NCBI GenBank assembly: GCA_019426215.1
Contig: CM033396.1
Location: forward strand, 21,963,101-22,027,100
Length of the DNA: 64,000 bases
Source: Buddleja alternifolia
Taxonomy: Eukaryota; Streptophyta; Magnoliopsida; Lamiales; Scrophulariaceae
Reading direction: 5' to 3'
Shown here in pieces: positions 22,675 through 36,185 of this stretch (positions within the stretch are counted from its first letter, which is position 1; each line of letters opens with the position of its first letter). The notes under the pieces are model-generated. The model had not been told where the DNA came from. It worked only from the letters and a program-made list of their open reading frames with translations, and did not search any database. A program made the translations under genes and the position numbers.

Positions 22675-24341
22675 TGACACGCTAAAAGCTAACGTGCTAT
22701 GATAGCAAGTGCACTAAACGTGTGTAGTAATAAGTGGACAAAAAGTCCGGGTTGTTGAACCACAAGGACTTGAATTTTAGTTAATGATTTTCGATAAAAG
22801 ATAAGACAATTAAAGTAAAGTGCAAGAAAAAGATTAAACAAACGAAGAACCAAAGAGAAACGTACTATAGATTTAATCTCACGTATGATAAAATGACTAA
22901 GGCACATGCTACAACCGAATATACTCGTCAATATATATGAGCTACTCTTCGAATTATTAGACTCCTATTGCTTTGGTGGAAACTCCTAAATTAACTATTA
23001 CCCGATGTCTCGGCACATAATAATCCTATGATTAATTGACGGTTCTCTAAATATGTCTATCCGAGAATCTAATCAAAATCACGCATTAACGTTCTAGAGC
23101 TTCCTCGAACGAATCCGGCTAACAACACCCGGGAATCTTTACCTATTTCTAGGGCAATCCCTCATTTGTTTCGGATGATGTGTTAATTCTCTTGCACCCT
23201 AATCTATTTTCTCTCGAACAACTAGATTAGGCAAGATAGCAAGCATATGGTGATCAAACACATGATTGGAATAAAAGCATAGAATTAACACACAAAGCAA
23301 TAGGAGAATTAATACAAAGAGCAACTTCACATATATTGATTCATAAATTTGGCCTTCACATGGCCTTAGTTCTACAATATTAGCCTCTCATCAAAGCCTT
23401 AAGAAAATCTAATACAAACATATACATACTCATGGAAATAAACATGTAAATGCAAATAATTAAAACTCCCTCAATTGATTGATGATGGATCTTTGCTCTC
23501 TTGATCTTCAATCCTTAGCTCCTCTCTCTTTGTTCACCTCCAAAAGTGATGAAGAAATGGTGATCAATGATGATGAGTGAAAAGTGATGGCCAAAATGCC
23601 TCTCTCTCTCTCCTCCTCTAAGATCTCCCGGTCAATTCTCTCAAAAATGCCTTAAGAAGACCACACAAATCAGCTCCTAGTGTGTGTCTCCCCTAGTGTG
23701 TCCTCCACTACTCTTAAAGTGAGTAGTATAAAATTCCCTAAAATAGATCTATTAAGAAACATACTTATGACATCCCTCTCATACATGTGATGACCTCTTG
23801 GCTTTAAATGTTTCATTCCCCCATCAAATGATGATCTTTTGGCTGAAAGGAATCAAATCTCGGATGTGGCCACGCCTAGGCGCGGGAATTATGGCGCTCG
23901 GGCGCCGTCAGCAGAATGTTGGGAGTATTTGCCTCTGTCTGGCGCAGTAATTGTATTTCCGTCATAACTCTCTCCACAAAACTCCGATTTGGATGATTCA
24001 AGTCCTCATTTGAAGCTAACACATAGTTCTACAACTTTATAGAAGGAAACTTCATCCAATGCGGTCTCTAAACATAAGAAAATAGCGCTCAACCGTGGAA
24101 ACAAATGCAGATACGGCGTCCGGGCATGGGCAAGATGGCGCCTAGGCGTAGGGGTGCGTAGCAATTTGGCCTAAACTTGTTTTATACGTCATTTTTCATC
24201 CCGTTCTTTGATTGTATCCATTTAAGACCTGAAATCACTTAATGCACGAATTAAACGCACATGTGGCAAGAATCAAGCGATAAATGAACCTAAGACATAA
24301 ACGCAAAGGGGCTTAAAAACACGTAAAAATGCCTCTTATCA
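22675..24341 (-). repeat. 5' LTR of the Athila-type element (right copy)
   Basis: It matches 12547-14236 at about 99 percent. In element orientation a TGACGTATAAAAC block (TATAAAA at plus 24180-24186) lies about 155 bp into the LTR and is a possible promoter; the TGACGT just before it resembles a bZIP site. The palindrome of the partner LTR is present here as one half only. Confidence 0.94.
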
Positions 24342-24346
24342 AAGTT

Positions 24347-27300
24347 CACGCTGTAGGAATGGCTCAAAGTGAATCCTTCCAAGTAGCTTCTGTTATAGAG
24401 AAGTTACCGCCTTCATGGAAGGATTTCAAGAACCACTTGAAACACAAGAGAAAGGAGATGAGTCTCGAAAACTTAGTTGTCCGACTTAGAATAGAGGAGG
24501 ACAATTGGGGCTCTGACAAGAAGCCTCAAGTGCAGGCGATGGCTAACATTGCCGAAATTCCATAAGGCTCCAACCGGAAGAGAAAATTCCAGGGGAAACC
24601 TAAAGGAAATCCACAGAAAAAGCAAACTAGGAAAGGAAAGACGAAACAGGACGGAGGTTGTTTCAACTGTGGCCGTCCGGGTCACTAGGCTAGAGACTGC
24701 AAAGAGCCCAAGAAAAATAAGTCTCACGGGCAAGGTTCTGGTCAGAACCAGAACAAAGGCAAGCAGGTTCAGAACCAGGCTCCGGACCAAGTTCACTTGA
24801 CTGTTGATAAAGTCCAAGGCATCAACGTAATGATCGATGACCTATCTGATAATTGGGTCTCACTTAATTTGTCTGAACTCGATCTCACCGCTGTTGTGTT
24901 CGAGAAAAATCTGGTGGACAACCCGAGGGAGTGGTTCATCGACACTGAGGCTACTCGCCACATCTGTTCTGATAAGGGGACGTTCTCATCATACTTTCCT
25001 TCTGATGGGCGAAGACTGTACATGGGAAACTTAGCCACTTCTCCAGTTCTAGGAATTGGTAAAGTGGTGCTGAAGATGGCATCCGGCAAAGAGCTGACTA
25101 TGACCAAGGTGCTACATGTTCCTGATATTCACAAGAATCTGGTGTCAGGATCTGCCCTAGTGAAAAACAGGTTCAAGCTGGTTTTTGAGGCAGATAGGTT
25201 TTCATTTACGAAGCGTGGAATTTATGTAAGAAAAGGGTACCTCGAGCAGGGATTTTTTAAAATGAATGTTATTCGCGCTGTTGTAACCGAAACTGATGAT
25301 AATAAAATTACGTCTTTTGCTTACTTGCTTGAGTATTCAAATTTATGGCATGTTAGACTAGGACTTGTGAATTTTAATACTATGAGAAGACTAATAAATT
25401 TAAATTTATTACCAACCTTCAAGGTTGATACTCAACACAAATGTGAAATATGTGTTGAAGCGAAACTAGTCAAACAACCGTTTCCCTCCGTGGAAAGGAA
25501 CTCCGCACCTCTAGAACTTATTCACAGTGATATCTGTGACTTAAAGTTTGTGCAAACTAGAGGTGAAAAAAAATATTTCATTACATTCATAGATGATTGC
25601 ACAAAGTATTGTTATGTGTAAGTAAAGACAAAGCGCTTGGAGCGTTTACACATTACAAAACTGAAGTTGAGAATCAACTTGGGAAAAGTATAAAAGCTAT
25701 CAAACGACAGCACTGTACTCAATCAAATGGTGTTGCTGAACGCAAAAATCGCACTCTCAAAGAAATGATGAATGCGATGTTGATAAATTTTGGATTACCT
25801 CAAAAAAAAATGGGGGGGGGGGGCATCCTCTCCGCCAATTATATACTTAATAAAACTCCCCACAAAAAGTAGGAGTGAGACTCCTTACGAACTCTGGAAA
25901 GGTCAAAAACCTTCATATAAGTACCTCAAAGTGTGGGGGTGTTTGGCTAAGGTTGAAGTACCCAAACCCAAACAAGTTAAGATAGGGCCTAAAACTATTG
26001 ATTGCATATTCATCGGTTATGCACTTAATAGTAGCGCCTATCGATTTTTGGTACATAAATCTGAAATTTCTGAGATTCATGAAGGTACTATCATGAAATT
26101 TAGAATTGTTTCTTTCTTTGAGGATATCTTTCCAAATAAGGAAAGAACTGAAGAAAATCCTCTTAAAAGAACATTTGATGAGTCTACGAGTAGTTCTAAT
26201 CCCGTGGACGAAGAACCACGTCGTAGCAAAAGGGCAAGAGTTCCAAAATCATTTAGTCCCGATTTTGTATCATATACATTAGAAGGGGAGCCAAGAACGA
26301 TTAAGGAAGCTATGTTCGGTCCAGATGCTCAACTCTGGAAAGAGGCTATCAATAGTGAAATTGAGTCTATTTCACACAACCATACCTAGGAGTTGGTTGA
26401 TCTTCCAAAGGGAAGTAAACCTTTAGGCTGTAAATGGATTCTGAAAAAAAAGTATAAGACTGATGGATCTATTGATAAGTATAAGGCCCGTCTGGTAGTA
26501 AGAGGATACCGACAAACGGAGGGTCTTGATTTCTTCGATACTTATTCTCCGGTAACGAAAATAACATCCTTAAGATTATACATCGCTATTGCCGCGTTGC
26601 ATAACCTTGAGATACATCAAATGGATGTTAAGACTACGTTTCTAAATGGAGAATTAGATGAAGAAATATATATGGAACAACCCGAGGGGTATGTTGCTCC
26701 TGGATAGGAGAAAAAGGTGTGTAAACTTGTTAAGTCCTTGTATGGACTTAAACAAGCGCCAAAGCAATGACATGAAAAATTTGATAACACTATGTTGTTA
26801 AATGGTTTTAAGATAAACGAGTGCGACAAATGCTTGTATGTTAGACAAACACATAATGCATATGTTGTAGTGTGTCTCTATGTCGATGACATGCTAATTA
26901 TGGGAAGTAATCATGAAATAATCATGAATACTAAAGGAATGTTAAAGAAGAACTTTGACATGAAAGATATGGGGTTGGCAGATGTCATACTTGGGATTAA
27001 AATCTTAAGGACATCTGAAGGAATCATATTGTCGCAGTCTCATTATGTTGAGACAATTCTGGAAAAATTCCTTCCCAGCGACAGTGCGATTGTTAAAACG
27101 CCAGTAGACATGAGCGTTAATTTACGCAAGAACTGTGGCGAACCCGTATTGCAGTTAGAGTATGCTAGGGTCATTGGAAGTTTGATGTATATCATAATCT
27201 GTACCCGACCTGATCTAGCTTACTCTATGAGTAAGTTGAGTAGGTTCACAAGTAATCCTAGTCTAGACCATTGGAAGGCCTTAACTAGAGTACTTAAGTA

Positions 27301-27645
27301 CTTAAAGCACACAAAGAGCTTTGGATTACACTACTTAAGATATCCAGCTGTAATAGAAGGATACAGCGGTGCTAATTGGATATCAGACAAAAATGACTCT
27401 AAGTCCACGAGTGGGTATATTTTTACCATCGATGGTGGACAGTGTCATGGAAATCATCTAAGCAAACTTGCATATCCTGATCCACAATGGAATCAGAATT
27501 CATAGCTTTAGACAAAGCTGGTGAAGAAGCCGAGTGGCTACAAAATTTCTTAGAAGATGTTCCCTGTTGGGAAAAACCAGTGCCCCCTATCTTGATTCAT
27601 TGCGACTGTCAGTCAGCAATTAGTAGGGCGCAAAATAGTGTGTAC

Positions 27646-27677
<32 letters not shown>

Positions 27678-27786
27678 CAATACCAATAAACAGTTGATCT
27701 CTAACGGAATAGTCTCCATTGATTATGTGAAATCAAAAAAGAATATTGCAGATCCTTTGACGAAGGATTGCCTACAGATCAAGTAG
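24347..27786 (+). pseudogene. Copia gag (end), protease, integrase, reverse transcriptase and RNase H, decayed
   Basis: Gag resumes after the insertion (SVIEKLPPSWKDFKNHLKHK). A zinc knuckle, CFNCGRPGH then ARDC, is broken by a stop (24655-24699). Protease reads WFIDTEATRHIC (about 24932), where the family has an aspartate-serine-glycine triad, so the active site is damaged. Integrase starts normally (LWHVRLG, HSDICDLKF) but is broken by a stop at 25619-25621, then loses its central core near 25705 and continues with QSNGVAERKNRTLKEMM. An A9-TG11 run at 25803-25821 adds a slip. The RT shows [12 protein letters not shown] (26879-26893) with stops at about 26705 and 26768. RNase H ends with NIADPLTKD. 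The protein is not functional. Confidence 0.9.
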
Positions 27787-28382
27787 AATACCTATCAAGA
27801 GGAATGGATTTAAAGACTACAAATTAAAGAATGGACACAGTGGCAACTCAACCATGTTGACTGGAGATCCCAAGATCTTAGTTCAATAGGACAACTAAGC
27901 TGTGAATATTCAGTAAGGTACTTAAGAGTTTAATTCACATAAAATCTAAACCCATTGCCTAGGATAAAGAAGTGCAACCTGCAAGTTGTAGCAAAGGTTA
28001 AGCTGGGCTTTTAATGATTCCTACATTGTCTAAATGAAGTAGAGTATGGCAGGATACTCTTAATTAGGACGTCACCTATGTAGACCGCCTTAACATTGAG
28101 AAAAATGTAAACACTACTGAAACCAAGAGGGGGTGCCACGGCCAAAATGGACCCAACCGTGAGAACTGAAAACTGCTGAAAGTTTATTATGTGATTATCG
28201 TTGTCTGGGTTTACACGAATGGCTAACCAATTCAAGACATCACGTTCATTGGGTAGCCTAGTATATCCGATGATATTTCACTAGGAAAGGTTCAAAGCCA
28301 AAAGCTACCTCTTCTGATGTGATAAACTTTCAATCGAAATCTCAAGAGCATGCATTGCATTAATTTCATTCGTGTGGGGGAT
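27787..28382 (+). other. Copia 3' untranslated region with polypurine tract
   Basis: Non-coding now, though the first 60 bp continue the usual Copia C-terminus (SRGMDLKTTN) in another frame. A purine-rich tract, GTGTGGGGGA, at about 28372-28381 abuts the 3' LTR and fits a polypurine tract. Confidence 0.75.
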
Positions 28383-29469
28383 TGTTGGTTAAAATGGTTT
28401 TACAAAGTGTGGTTTCCACCACTTTTGTGAACGAAATTCTAATATCGTAAGTATCTGGGATACAAAAGATTATTGGATAATCTTAATCTACGTTCCGAGT
28501 AGATGAGGTTAGCATTTCGAATTTCTCAATTCGGACTTGTAACGAATGAGAAATTAAGTGCTAAAGTGAGGTGTTTGAACTTGTGTATCCCACACAGGAT
28601 ATACACCACAAATTAAAAGAGTTTATAAGTCCTTACCTCAAGGTAAAGGGTTGGCCCTTTGGGTCATCCACTTTGGGCCTTTGTGTGAAAGGGGGAGGAG
28701 CTATACAATTGTGCTTAGGCCCAATTTCTTAGCTCCTCACTCGGGACCAGACCGGACCTCGGGCTCGGGCCTGGTCCGGGTCCGGGCTTAAGCCGTGGGT
28801 CGTGGCCGTGGGTCGTGGGCCGGGGCTTGGGCTTGGGGCTTGTGGCTTGGGGATTGAGGTGTGTATGGTGTGGACTTGGACTTCTCTATTATTCTTTTTG
28901 GATAAAGTTTAATTAAGCTCTACAGGGAAATCCAACATTTGAAAATCTGATTTATTAAAACCCATTTGAATTAATAAAATGTTGGCCACATTTTTTTTTA
29001 ATTCGAATTAATTTAATTCAACCTTCTAGAAGGACCTTTGAATGCATTCAAAAGTCCAACAGCCACATTTTTTATAACAGCTGATTTTGTTTGCTGTTAT
29101 AGAAATGATAATGGCTGAATTAAATTTGGGCTTTTAATTCTGTCTGATTTCTCACCTATAAAAAGGATCCTCCAGCATTTTGAAATTCACACCAACTCAA
29201 AAACATTTCTCTCAAAGTGTTCTTGAGTTCTTCATATCATCTTCATAATTTTCTTGAGATTTCAGCAGTTTAGTAAAGTTCGTTGTTTTTCTGAATTAAA
29301 GTGGTTTAATTTCACAAAAGTTTTCGTTGTATCTTGGGACACGTTTTGTCAAAATCGGTACCACCTATAGCCGAGGCAATTTCATGTTAAGGATATAGTT
29401 AATTCTCGCCTCGAAAAATACCTCATCCTTCATTGTATTTTCAGATCGTTCGTTAAAATTTGTTCAATA
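28383..29469 (+). repeat. 3' LTR of the Copia element
   Basis: It runs TGTTGGTTAAAATG to TTTGTTCAATA (the final CA has become TA), followed by the duplication AGTAC (29470-29474). It is longer than the 5' LTR because of expanded GC-rich GGGCTTGGGCC-like repeats at about 28750-28860. Confidence 0.92.
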
Positions 29470-29474
29470 AGTAC

Positions 29475-31337
29475 ATGTGTCCAACTTAAAAACTTTTTTC
29501 GACATTTATCTCTTCAATATATGTAATTTTTAAAAGATATAATATCAAATTTGTATTGATTTGATTATTTGTCTTTGCTGTCATTTGGTTAGCCACTAGT
29601 TTGTTGGGTTGCAAACTGGATTACATTGGAAGGGACACCTTCATCTGACACTTGAGAATATTTAATTTGTCAATAAAATATACACTAAAATTCATAGCTT
29701 TACTTATGGAATTAAATTTGACAAAAATCCATAAAATAAAATATGAACTGATGATTGATAAGTAATGTTATATTTTACGCATATTATCTCTAATTGGACA
29801 AAAAATATATTCGTTTATAAATGCCCCCACTTAAAGCTCGGGCAAGAACGTGTCAAGTATTCACGAAATAGGTGGTGCTTCATCCTTGAAGTACTTAAAT
29901 TCTTCCCGTTTCAGATTTTCTTTTTCTTAGTTTGGAACAAGACAGGCCAAGCTTTCTTGTATTAATTTGAGCTTCAAACGATAAGTTTGGGCCTTTGAGA
30001 TTTTGAAGAGGAAAGAAATTAGACCGAAACCCATTATTGTTTTGACTTGGACATGATTGGATTTCCAAAATTAGACTCCATATGCAGTCCAAATTTTGAG
30101 CCTTTGAAAGGCTCATATTAGCTGAGTCAATACTTTCAGAAAGATGTCAGCCCATCTAATCAGTTAATGGCCTAAACTGAATTTGTTTTCTTCTTTTTTT
30201 CAGTAAAGAAGCGACGGATTAGTGCTCCTATTTCCTGCCTCATTTGGACTTTCACGGGGGTCTTAAATCATTATTATTATGCCTCTAATTGAGAGAACCA
30301 CTCCAGGATATATGGTATTTCAGGTTACATTTTTTTTCTCTTTTTTTTTCAATTATAAGAGAACTTGAATGTAAACAAAAAAAAAAGAGAACTTGAATGG
30401 GGCCCACTTAGGGGTGTTGATGGTTTTTTTTAACCTTACCACACCGACCATACCATAACGAAGTTACAATTTTTTCATCAAAAAACTTGGCAATGTTTGG
30501 ATACACTTTGGGAGAGTTTTGACCAGAATTTCTGAAGAAATCTTGTTGAACACACGATTTTTGACCAGAAAATCTCACAAATATCTGACCAGAACACATT
30601 TCTAACTTTTCTCTCTCTACTGTCCCATCTCGGACTCCTCTCTCTCTCTCTCCCTCTTTTCTATATGCTCCCCTTCTCCCTACCCGCTTGACCCTTTATC
30701 TCTCAACTTCTCCACCACTAACACACCTCAAAAGACCTTAAGAACCTGCATCTCTTCGCAAATTTGCCCATGGGTCGCTGCATATCACATATTTAGCCGA
30801 GAAGGCTGGTCACTTACTTTTCCCGCCTTTGGCTATGTATGCATAGTCTGACTGTTGGTGGTGTTTCCACCCCTTAAAGAGTTCCGGTGACAGCAACCTC
30901 TATAGTAGAGGATTAGTTCTGAAGTTGGTGTTGGTGGGTAATGGGTATGACACTACGTAGAGGGTTGAAGCACAAAACTTTTGTGCATGCCTGCGTTAGT
31001 TTTGTGGAGAAGATAGAAAAATTAATAGTAAAGCAAAATAGAAAATAATAAATTAAGGAAAGAATAAACAAACTTGGATTTGTTTGAGAGCCAGAATTAG
31101 GAAATTGGCTAATTGATTCAGTTAATTGAGCTAAAATTTGGTTGACTGACAATATCTTGGCTGAATTAACTGTGCAATTCAAGTTCTCGAACGGTACGGA
31201 ATTAGGTCAATTTCCAGTCATGTTTTAAGGTTCATCTGTTTTGCCCATTTTATCTTAGCATGGTCTTGTAAAGTTTAGGTCTGTTTCTGTGAATTGTGTG
31301 GTTCATTTGGATAGACGAAACTTGAATCCTATGTGTT
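29475..31337. other. Intergenic sequence
   Basis: No gene is recognised. Several short frames are open but show no family motif. A CT-rich run at 30605-30670 is of the kind found in plant leaders, but no coding frame follows it. Confidence 0.5.
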
Positions 31338-34300
31338 GGGTTTTTACATATTGACGAACATATAATGCGAAATTCATAATAGTACGGTTCACAAATCACT
31401 TATTTGAACCCGAAAATTTAAGGATCTTCTTCGGTTGAATCACATACTTCATTTACACCTTTGAATGCTCCAATTCGTCCAAATCCAATCACATAATGGA
31501 AGAGACTTGTATCCACAACACAAATACTCCAAAAATTGAGTAAAATGACTCATTACATGATGATGCCATCACACTATTTTCTCCCTTATATTTTGGAGGG
31601 AAATGTATGTCCTTTTCCCTCATTTTTGTGTGTTAAAATCATGTGAATAATGTAGGTGGATTATGGGAGTTATTTCTCCTTTTATTATATTAACTTCCAT
31701 TTCAAATTTACATGGAAGAAACTATTCCCTCCATTTTATGTTCAAAATCCGGGTTGGGTCAGCCCTCATGGGCGGCCCAAACCCGATTTCCAATATCTCT
31801 CACTCGCACATGAGGGCTAGACACAAGTATGTATCATCGTGGTCATATACTCACATTCTTTATACAAGCAAATGGGTCGTGTGACCAACGAGCACACACA
31901 CATAGAGCTTTAACGTCATACACCGGTTAAGGCTATATAACAGCTCACTTTCTCAAAGTATCAGGACGTAATATCTCGTTATACCCCAGACTCCATGTAC
32001 TACACCAATCAGAATATCTCTGACCCCTCATATGATATAAGAGCATACTCGTTCACAATAATTTTATGTATTCACAATTATGTCCCAAACTTCAAAGTTT
32101 AACATAATTGTTCGCGCGGTAAATACAAATGTGGTGCTAGTCATAGATAGTCTTCCTTTCCCACTTGAATCTCTCAACTTTAAAATGACTGCTTTTCTAG
32201 ACATGTCCTGCATTGCCGAATCATCCATGGCTATTGGAAACATGCTAAAGTAGCAACACCAAATGAAAGTTTTGACAATCAGTTGAAAGTCATAAGGGTA
32301 CTTAATCAGGTTATTTAAACCTCTGGCTCTCACACAATGAGGAAGCAGGGATCTATTCACTCATTACCCAACGGTCACATAGGCACACATGGTGTGAAAC
32401 ATGTGCTATGGTGCATTTCTTCCTCCCAGGAAGCGTATGTCATTCATTAATAATACTACACCATACAAATCTTGGTCCAAGTGCACCCCGACACTTGACC
32501 TAAGTTTTTCTTTCTTCTTGTTTGTTTTCTACCAATCATCAAACTCAAAAAAACCTTACATCTGGCCATAGGATAAGTCAATGGATGGTGGGAATCCATT
32601 TCGATTACTTAAGTTCATAATAGTAATCTCATCTTGATTATCTATCAAGGCAACATCATCTCCACGTATGATTTCGTGTATCACAAAATCAAAAAAAAAA
32701 TGTCTCATCTCTGCACATTACTTAATGTCAGAGGTGATTACTTGTATGAGAGAGCCAATTTCAACTTATCTGACATACCTTTAGACATTGAATGAAAATC
32801 ATCACAAACATGCTTAGATAGCATATCATTCAAATGTTAAACATTTATGAGCATATATCTCTATGAACATTCCCAAGTTCAAAACAAAGATCACATTCTA
32901 TGCAATCCTAGAGATCCATTTTGACCAACAAATTCATTTCTAGATTAAGGCTAAGCAATAATTTTAGCCACTTCTAAATGCGTAGATACTTATTACAAAA
33001 CCACTCATTGGTTTACTATAATATCTCACACAAAATTACATTTTGTGTCTATGTTTGATTTTACAGCAACAGGTCAATAGAAAGAGCTATTATGTAAGCT
33101 TTAACTAGCTGATTATCACGATAAATACACATAATCATAGCTCCCACATGACTACTTACAACTCCCACATGCTATAACACAAGTTCAATCAAACATATTC
33201 CACACTGTAGATATATGTGCCACAAATTATATTTCATATGTGCACAATGTTACACAAATTTGCTTCTTGTTACTTCTAGAGTAAGCATTTTAATAGAAGC
33301 AAATTCAGAGGCAGACTCACACTTATCCAAATCCTCTCCTTAAATCCATATTTGTGTATTCTTTCGACAATTTTCCTCCAAACAAAGGAAATTATCTACA
33401 GTGTTCGTCAACTATTATCCAATACCTCGTATTAGAATTGGACAATACCTTATGACCCATGGCATAACATATATTGGAGCAAGTACAAGTCACATTATAC
33501 TTCAAGATCCAAATATCAACTATTGGAATATGGTGGTCTGGACATTTCTATATGGAATCTCTGGATACATTTCAAAGTTATAGCTTTATACTGTAGGAGT
33601 GGTGATGAGCTCATAACTATCTACTATAAAATCGTAGGACAGAAAACTTTTTCATCGATCTTGACACTGAACAAGATTCATCTTCTACGATTTACATAGA
33701 TTTAACATCAAGTTGAATAATATACTAATAGAGATTGTGAGTATATCATTCAACTTGATTGTATACAATAGAGCATACGTAATATGCTAGTCACACTATA
33801 GCTAATAGAGATTGTGCAACTCAAATCTTTAAACCATGTGAAAGTCAAAATGCCACATTTTGGTTGTGACTTCACCACGAGGGCAATTGCTGCCACAAAG
33901 ACAACTATTCCCTCCTCATCAATTGGCATGAGAGTTATTGATGCCACACATGTTTACAGATTTCGTAGGTTCTATAAATACTCTTTCATTGCATTAATTC
34001 AATTTTATTCAGTAAGACAAGACGGAGTCTCACTATATTGGACTCTATCTAATCTTTATGGAGAATATTTTGTGCTTGCACATAATAATGATTCAACTCT
34101 TAACTTGATCACCTAGGCAAATTTGCTCCCACTTAAACTTAGGAACATAATTTTCTTAAGTGATATAATAAGGCACATAGCCACTATTTGAATCATTAAA
34201 CCTAATCAAAAATCACAATAATGATTCGACTCTTAACTTGATCACCTTTGAAAATTTTCTCCTACTCAAATTTGAGAATGCAATTTTCTTAAGTGACATA

Positions 34301-36185
34301 TATGGTACATAGCCATTATTTGAATCATTAAATCTAAACAAAGGTCATAAAATTATGATTCGACTCTCTGTTTGATCACTTTGATGAATTTGCTCCCACT
34401 CAAAATCGGGAACACAATTCTCTTGAGTGATACATAGGCACATAGCCACTATTTGAATCATTAATCCTAAGCAAATGTTTAGCAATTTCAAGATTTTCAT
34501 CCCAAAAATTATTCTCCGGACATTCTGTGATTTACTAATTTTTCATATCATCATGTTCACCTAGAACATGTACCCTTAGATCATTCGTACATCTTCAAGA
34601 CACAAATGCATTATCTCTTTGATTTGATTTACTAAACTAGTTTGAAGAGGTTCACCAATTTGATTCTCTCCATAATATGCAAGAAACATTCTAAAGTTTC
34701 ATGCATGAGAAATCAAACAGACAAGATCAGGGTATATGAAAAAAAATAATGGAATATGAGGTTCATTTCCCAACCTTCACATTAACTAAATCACAAAAGT
34801 CTAATAGAATTAACTGTAATGAAAGATCAACTGACTAATCATTGAATTATCACATGCGATTTACCACAACTTGGCAATCAACTATGAAAGATGTATTCAG
34901 AGAGTTTCTCTTATTAGCTTGGTGTCTCCATTCATTGTGACTTAACTAAGCATGCATAAGTGCATGCAAAGGTGTTCATGTTACTCAACGAACACAACAT
35001 TGATTATGCCCAAATAATCAATGTACCTTGGTCACAGTTCACCGTCAAACCATTAAAACATATATAGCTAGTACCACTTTATGTATCTATTCTTTAGATA
35101 CTAACAAAATCAAAAAAACTCGAATCTAAGTAAATGAACAATACAGTCTTAGAAGAACAACTCAAAAGATCAAGTCCAATGATCTTATATTATTGTAAAT
35201 GCTTTCCGATTACATGTAATCATAAACTTAAATCCACAAAGGACAAGATTTAATAACTTAGTGATTAATATCTAAACAAGCACATATAAGCGTCTTAAAG
35301 TGCTATGTTTTCAACTCAGTGCATACACGAGTAAAATGGCCCATCGTATGTCAATTGTAGCACTTTCAACCTTATACCACTTATATTCATTTCAGTGGCT
35401 AAGTTTGTTCTTCTTAGGTCCATCTGATGTCTCTTTCTTGATTTTCTCTTTATTCTAATCTCATTTACAATAAGAGTCTCAAACTCTCTTTAAAACAGAT
35501 TAGCAACAAAGTCTAAGTCATTATCAAAGAAGCAATATTCTCTCATTAAGAAAGCAGAAAGTGACTAACAGCGTTTGTGAAAGTCTTTTTACAGTCAAAT
35601 ATATTGAACTCGACTTTTAGGCTTTTCTATTATTCGAAGAGACCGAACAATTTGAACTCACTCTTTATAAGAGAAGACATTATTTGTTGACTTCAACTTC
35701 TAATAGTATTTGGTGTCACCCTTAAATACCACTCATTTTTCTCGTTATTCAGGGTATACTTGTAATCATCAAATACTAAAGTCAACAATCTCAATGTGGT
35801 TCAATTTATGGATGTATTGCTCATTTAGTACACCACAAATCAATAGTATGATTTCTCATTCACAAATGAGATCGTAGACCATACGATTTATAAAAATATC
35901 AAAAAAAAAATAGTGGAACATTCCTTTCCACTTATGGTCAATTTATTGATCTTTTATTATATATTGAGTAGGGAGACCCACAATAAGTCTTTCATGACTT
36001 GGTTACTTCCATCTAGAACGTTTAATTCCATCTTATATATTCTAATACGTAGTAGCGTTATAACTTACTACTTATAAGTACTCGTCTAGTACTTCTCTAC
36101 AAACCTCAATATTCATATGAGATTTTGGTTGCCATGGTCATACTAGAGATATCATTCACATGCCCATTAAAACAAAAATAATTTT
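31338..36185. other. AT-rich, probably retroelement-derived sequence without coding capacity
   Basis: At 31338 the sequence TGTTGGGTTTTTACA has the form of an LTR end and about 1.2 kb after it resembles non-coding LTR sequence, but no matching partner or target duplication was found. The rest, to 36185, is AT-rich with no recognisable protein. It contains a three-unit tandem repeat (34081-34473). It may be a large non-coding derivative of a Copia element. Confidence 0.35.
34081..34473. repeat. Tandem repeat, three units of about 130 bp
   Basis: Units at about 34081-34213, 34214-34345 and 34346-34473 each contain AATGATTC(A/G)ACTCT, TTGATCAC, TTTGCTCCCACT and ACATAGCC(A/T)(C/T)TATTTGAATC in the same order. 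They differ by scattered substitutions and small indels. On the minus strand each unit carries AGTGGGAG, a block like a polypurine tract. Confidence 0.88.

Larger units (their letters stand above)
12547..24341 (-). mobile_element. Ty3/Gypsy retrotransposon, Athila type, young, lacking the gag capsid
   Basis: LTRs 12547-14236 and 22675-24341 are nearly identical (about 17 substitutions counted by eye, a 22-bp difference at a palindrome, and one single-base indel). The target duplication AAGTT is perfect (12542-12546 and 24342-24346) and lies inside the gag of the Copia element. On the minus strand the order is 5' LTR, tRNA-Asp primer site, gag remnant, protease-RT-RNase H-integrase, third ORF, polypurine tract, 3' LTR. 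This is the Athila layout. The pol frame is intact at 1308 codons, but the gag capsid is missing, so mobilisation would need gag from elsewhere. Confidence 0.95.
10769..29469 (+). mobile_element. Decayed Ty1/Copia retrotransposon, interrupted by an Athila-type element
   Basis: LTRs at 10769-11811 and 28383-29469 bracket gag-pol remnants in Copia order (gag, protease, integrase, reverse transcriptase, RNase H). A perfect 5-bp target duplication AGTAC lies at 10764-10768 and 29470-29474. The element spans 18.7 kb, but 11.8 kb of that is a later insertion (12547-24341). Without it the element is about 6.9 kb. The LTRs differ at many positions with several indels (1043 versus 1087 bp), so it is old. 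The reading frames carry stops, frameshifts and a deletion within integrase, so it is not autonomous. No TGGTATCAGA-type primer site follows the 5' LTR. Confidence 0.93.
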
